Assembly (NCBI RefSeq): GCF_001591145.1
Contig: NZ_BCUF01000024.1
Span: 1-64,000 of the forward strand
Source of the DNA: Vibrio harveyi NBRC 15634 = ATCC 14126 = KCTC 12724
GTDB taxonomy: Bacteria > Pseudomonadota > Gammaproteobacteria > Enterobacterales > Vibrionaceae
Direction: 5' to 3'
Length of the DNA: 64,000 nt
A program made the translations under genes and the position numbers. Of the stretch, positions 63,618-64,000 are shown piece after piece. The notes beneath the pieces are model-generated. The model ran no database searches, was not told the origin of the DNA, and saw only the letters and a program-made list of their open reading frames with translations. How positions within the stretch are numbered: position 1 is the stretch's first letter; each line of letters opens with the position of its first letter.

Positions 63618-64000
63618 CTTGCTCCTTGTCTACTGTCCATTATTAGGCGGGGTTGGAGAGGAAAGATCCGGCCCAAAATGGTGCATTTCTATCCCGTAGT
63701 AACTAAAGCTGTTGAAACACACTCCCTGAGTTTCAAAAGTCAGTTTTTTCTACTACTGCAATAATTTCAGCGTCATATTTATCTTGAATCCGAGCAAGCT
63801 TCAAGTGTTTGAATCCAAAACATGACAAACTTCTTCCGATGTCGAAAAACAGAAATGTTTTTGTAAATAATTATAAAAAACCACAAAAACAATTCATACA
63901 GAATATCAATCTAGGCACTTTAGAGCCAAAAGCCTATATAAACATGCAGATATCCAGAATAAATAGACAAAAGCACCTAAGCGATATTTGACCTAAAAAT
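63618..64000. other. Upstream region of the peptide transporter operon
   Basis: This 383-bp end region holds the 7-bp inverted repeat at 63712-63736 and AT-rich DNA. A 60-codon plus-strand frame at 63809-63991 exists but shows no gene-like features. Any gene beyond the right edge cannot be judged. Confidence 0.5.
63712..63736. promoter_or_regulatory. Possible operator, inverted repeat TTGAAAC-N11-GTTTCAA
   Basis: A perfect 7-bp dyad with an 11-bp spacer lies 95 bp upstream of the first permease gene. Dyads of this form are common binding sites for dimeric repressors or activators. No regulator gene is visible beside it, so the assignment is tentative. Confidence 0.4.

Noticed and set aside
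63809..63991. 60-codon plus-strand frame near the right edge
   Set aside because: Low-complexity Lys/Asn/Gln composition, no visible ribosome binding site, and no recognisable domain; AT-rich DNA gives such frames by chance.

Overview
The window is a chromosomal segment of a Vibrio (Gammaproteobacteria), most like the V. parahaemolyticus / V. harveyi / V. alginolyticus group. The call rests on gene order: a capsule/O-antigen locus held between gmhD (hldD, 23856-24797) and rjg (189-1538), an lpxM-like/waaF/waaA/kdkA/waaC core cluster, and coaD-mutM, rpmB-rpmG, radC, coaBC-slmA and pyrE-rph-yicC housekeeping blocks. No rRNA, tRNA, insertion sequence, integrase or CRISPR array was recognised.

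Region 1 (1-23855) is the surface polysaccharide locus. Next to rjg lie ugd (minus strand) and a plus-strand pair, a polyprenyl-phosphate sugar transferase and a GT2. A long leftward transcript then runs from a JUMPstart/ops element (19259-19295, minus strand) through a beta-barrel protein, a large Wza-type exporter and Wzz into a markedly AT-rich cassette (about 5.0-14.4 kb). The cassette encodes a G1P-dehydrogenase-type enzyme, a LicC-like nucleotidyltransferase, a HAD phosphatase, a LicD protein, a Wzx flippase, two TagB/TagF-type glycerophosphotransferases, an EpsG-type Wzy and a GT2. Together they predict a glycerol-phosphate-containing, teichoic-acid-like polymer built by the Wzx/Wzy route. 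A divergent gfcABCD-like operon (19796-23719) carries group 4 capsule accessory genes.

Region 2 (23856-44193) is lipid A/LPS core assembly. hldD is followed by a tight operon of an LpxM-like acyltransferase, GT25, waaF and waaA, then a third, divergent glycerophosphotransferase-like gene. A convergent minus-strand operon (rmlB, rmlA, FdtA-type ketoisomerase, FemAB/GNAT acyltransferase, FdtB-type aminotransferase, GT2) should make and use a dTDP-3-(acyl)amino-3,6-dideoxyhexose. kdkA, dgkA, waaC, a WaaE-like GT2, a further GT2, a GT90 protein and a phosphoethanolamine transferase follow, with coaD and mutM among them.

Region 3 (44281-53383) is housekeeping: rpmG, rpmB, radC, a Cache-type chemoreceptor, coaBC, slmA, an LpxL-type acyltransferase, pyrE, rph and yicC. 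Region 4 (53510-64000) holds a CadC/ToxR-like membrane regulator, two small proteins of unknown function, a DMT exporter, psiE and a five-gene oligopeptide-type ABC transporter operon. Start codons were re-chosen in several genes from visible ribosome binding sites or family length. Functions are inferred from motifs and context by reading alone; no database search was run.
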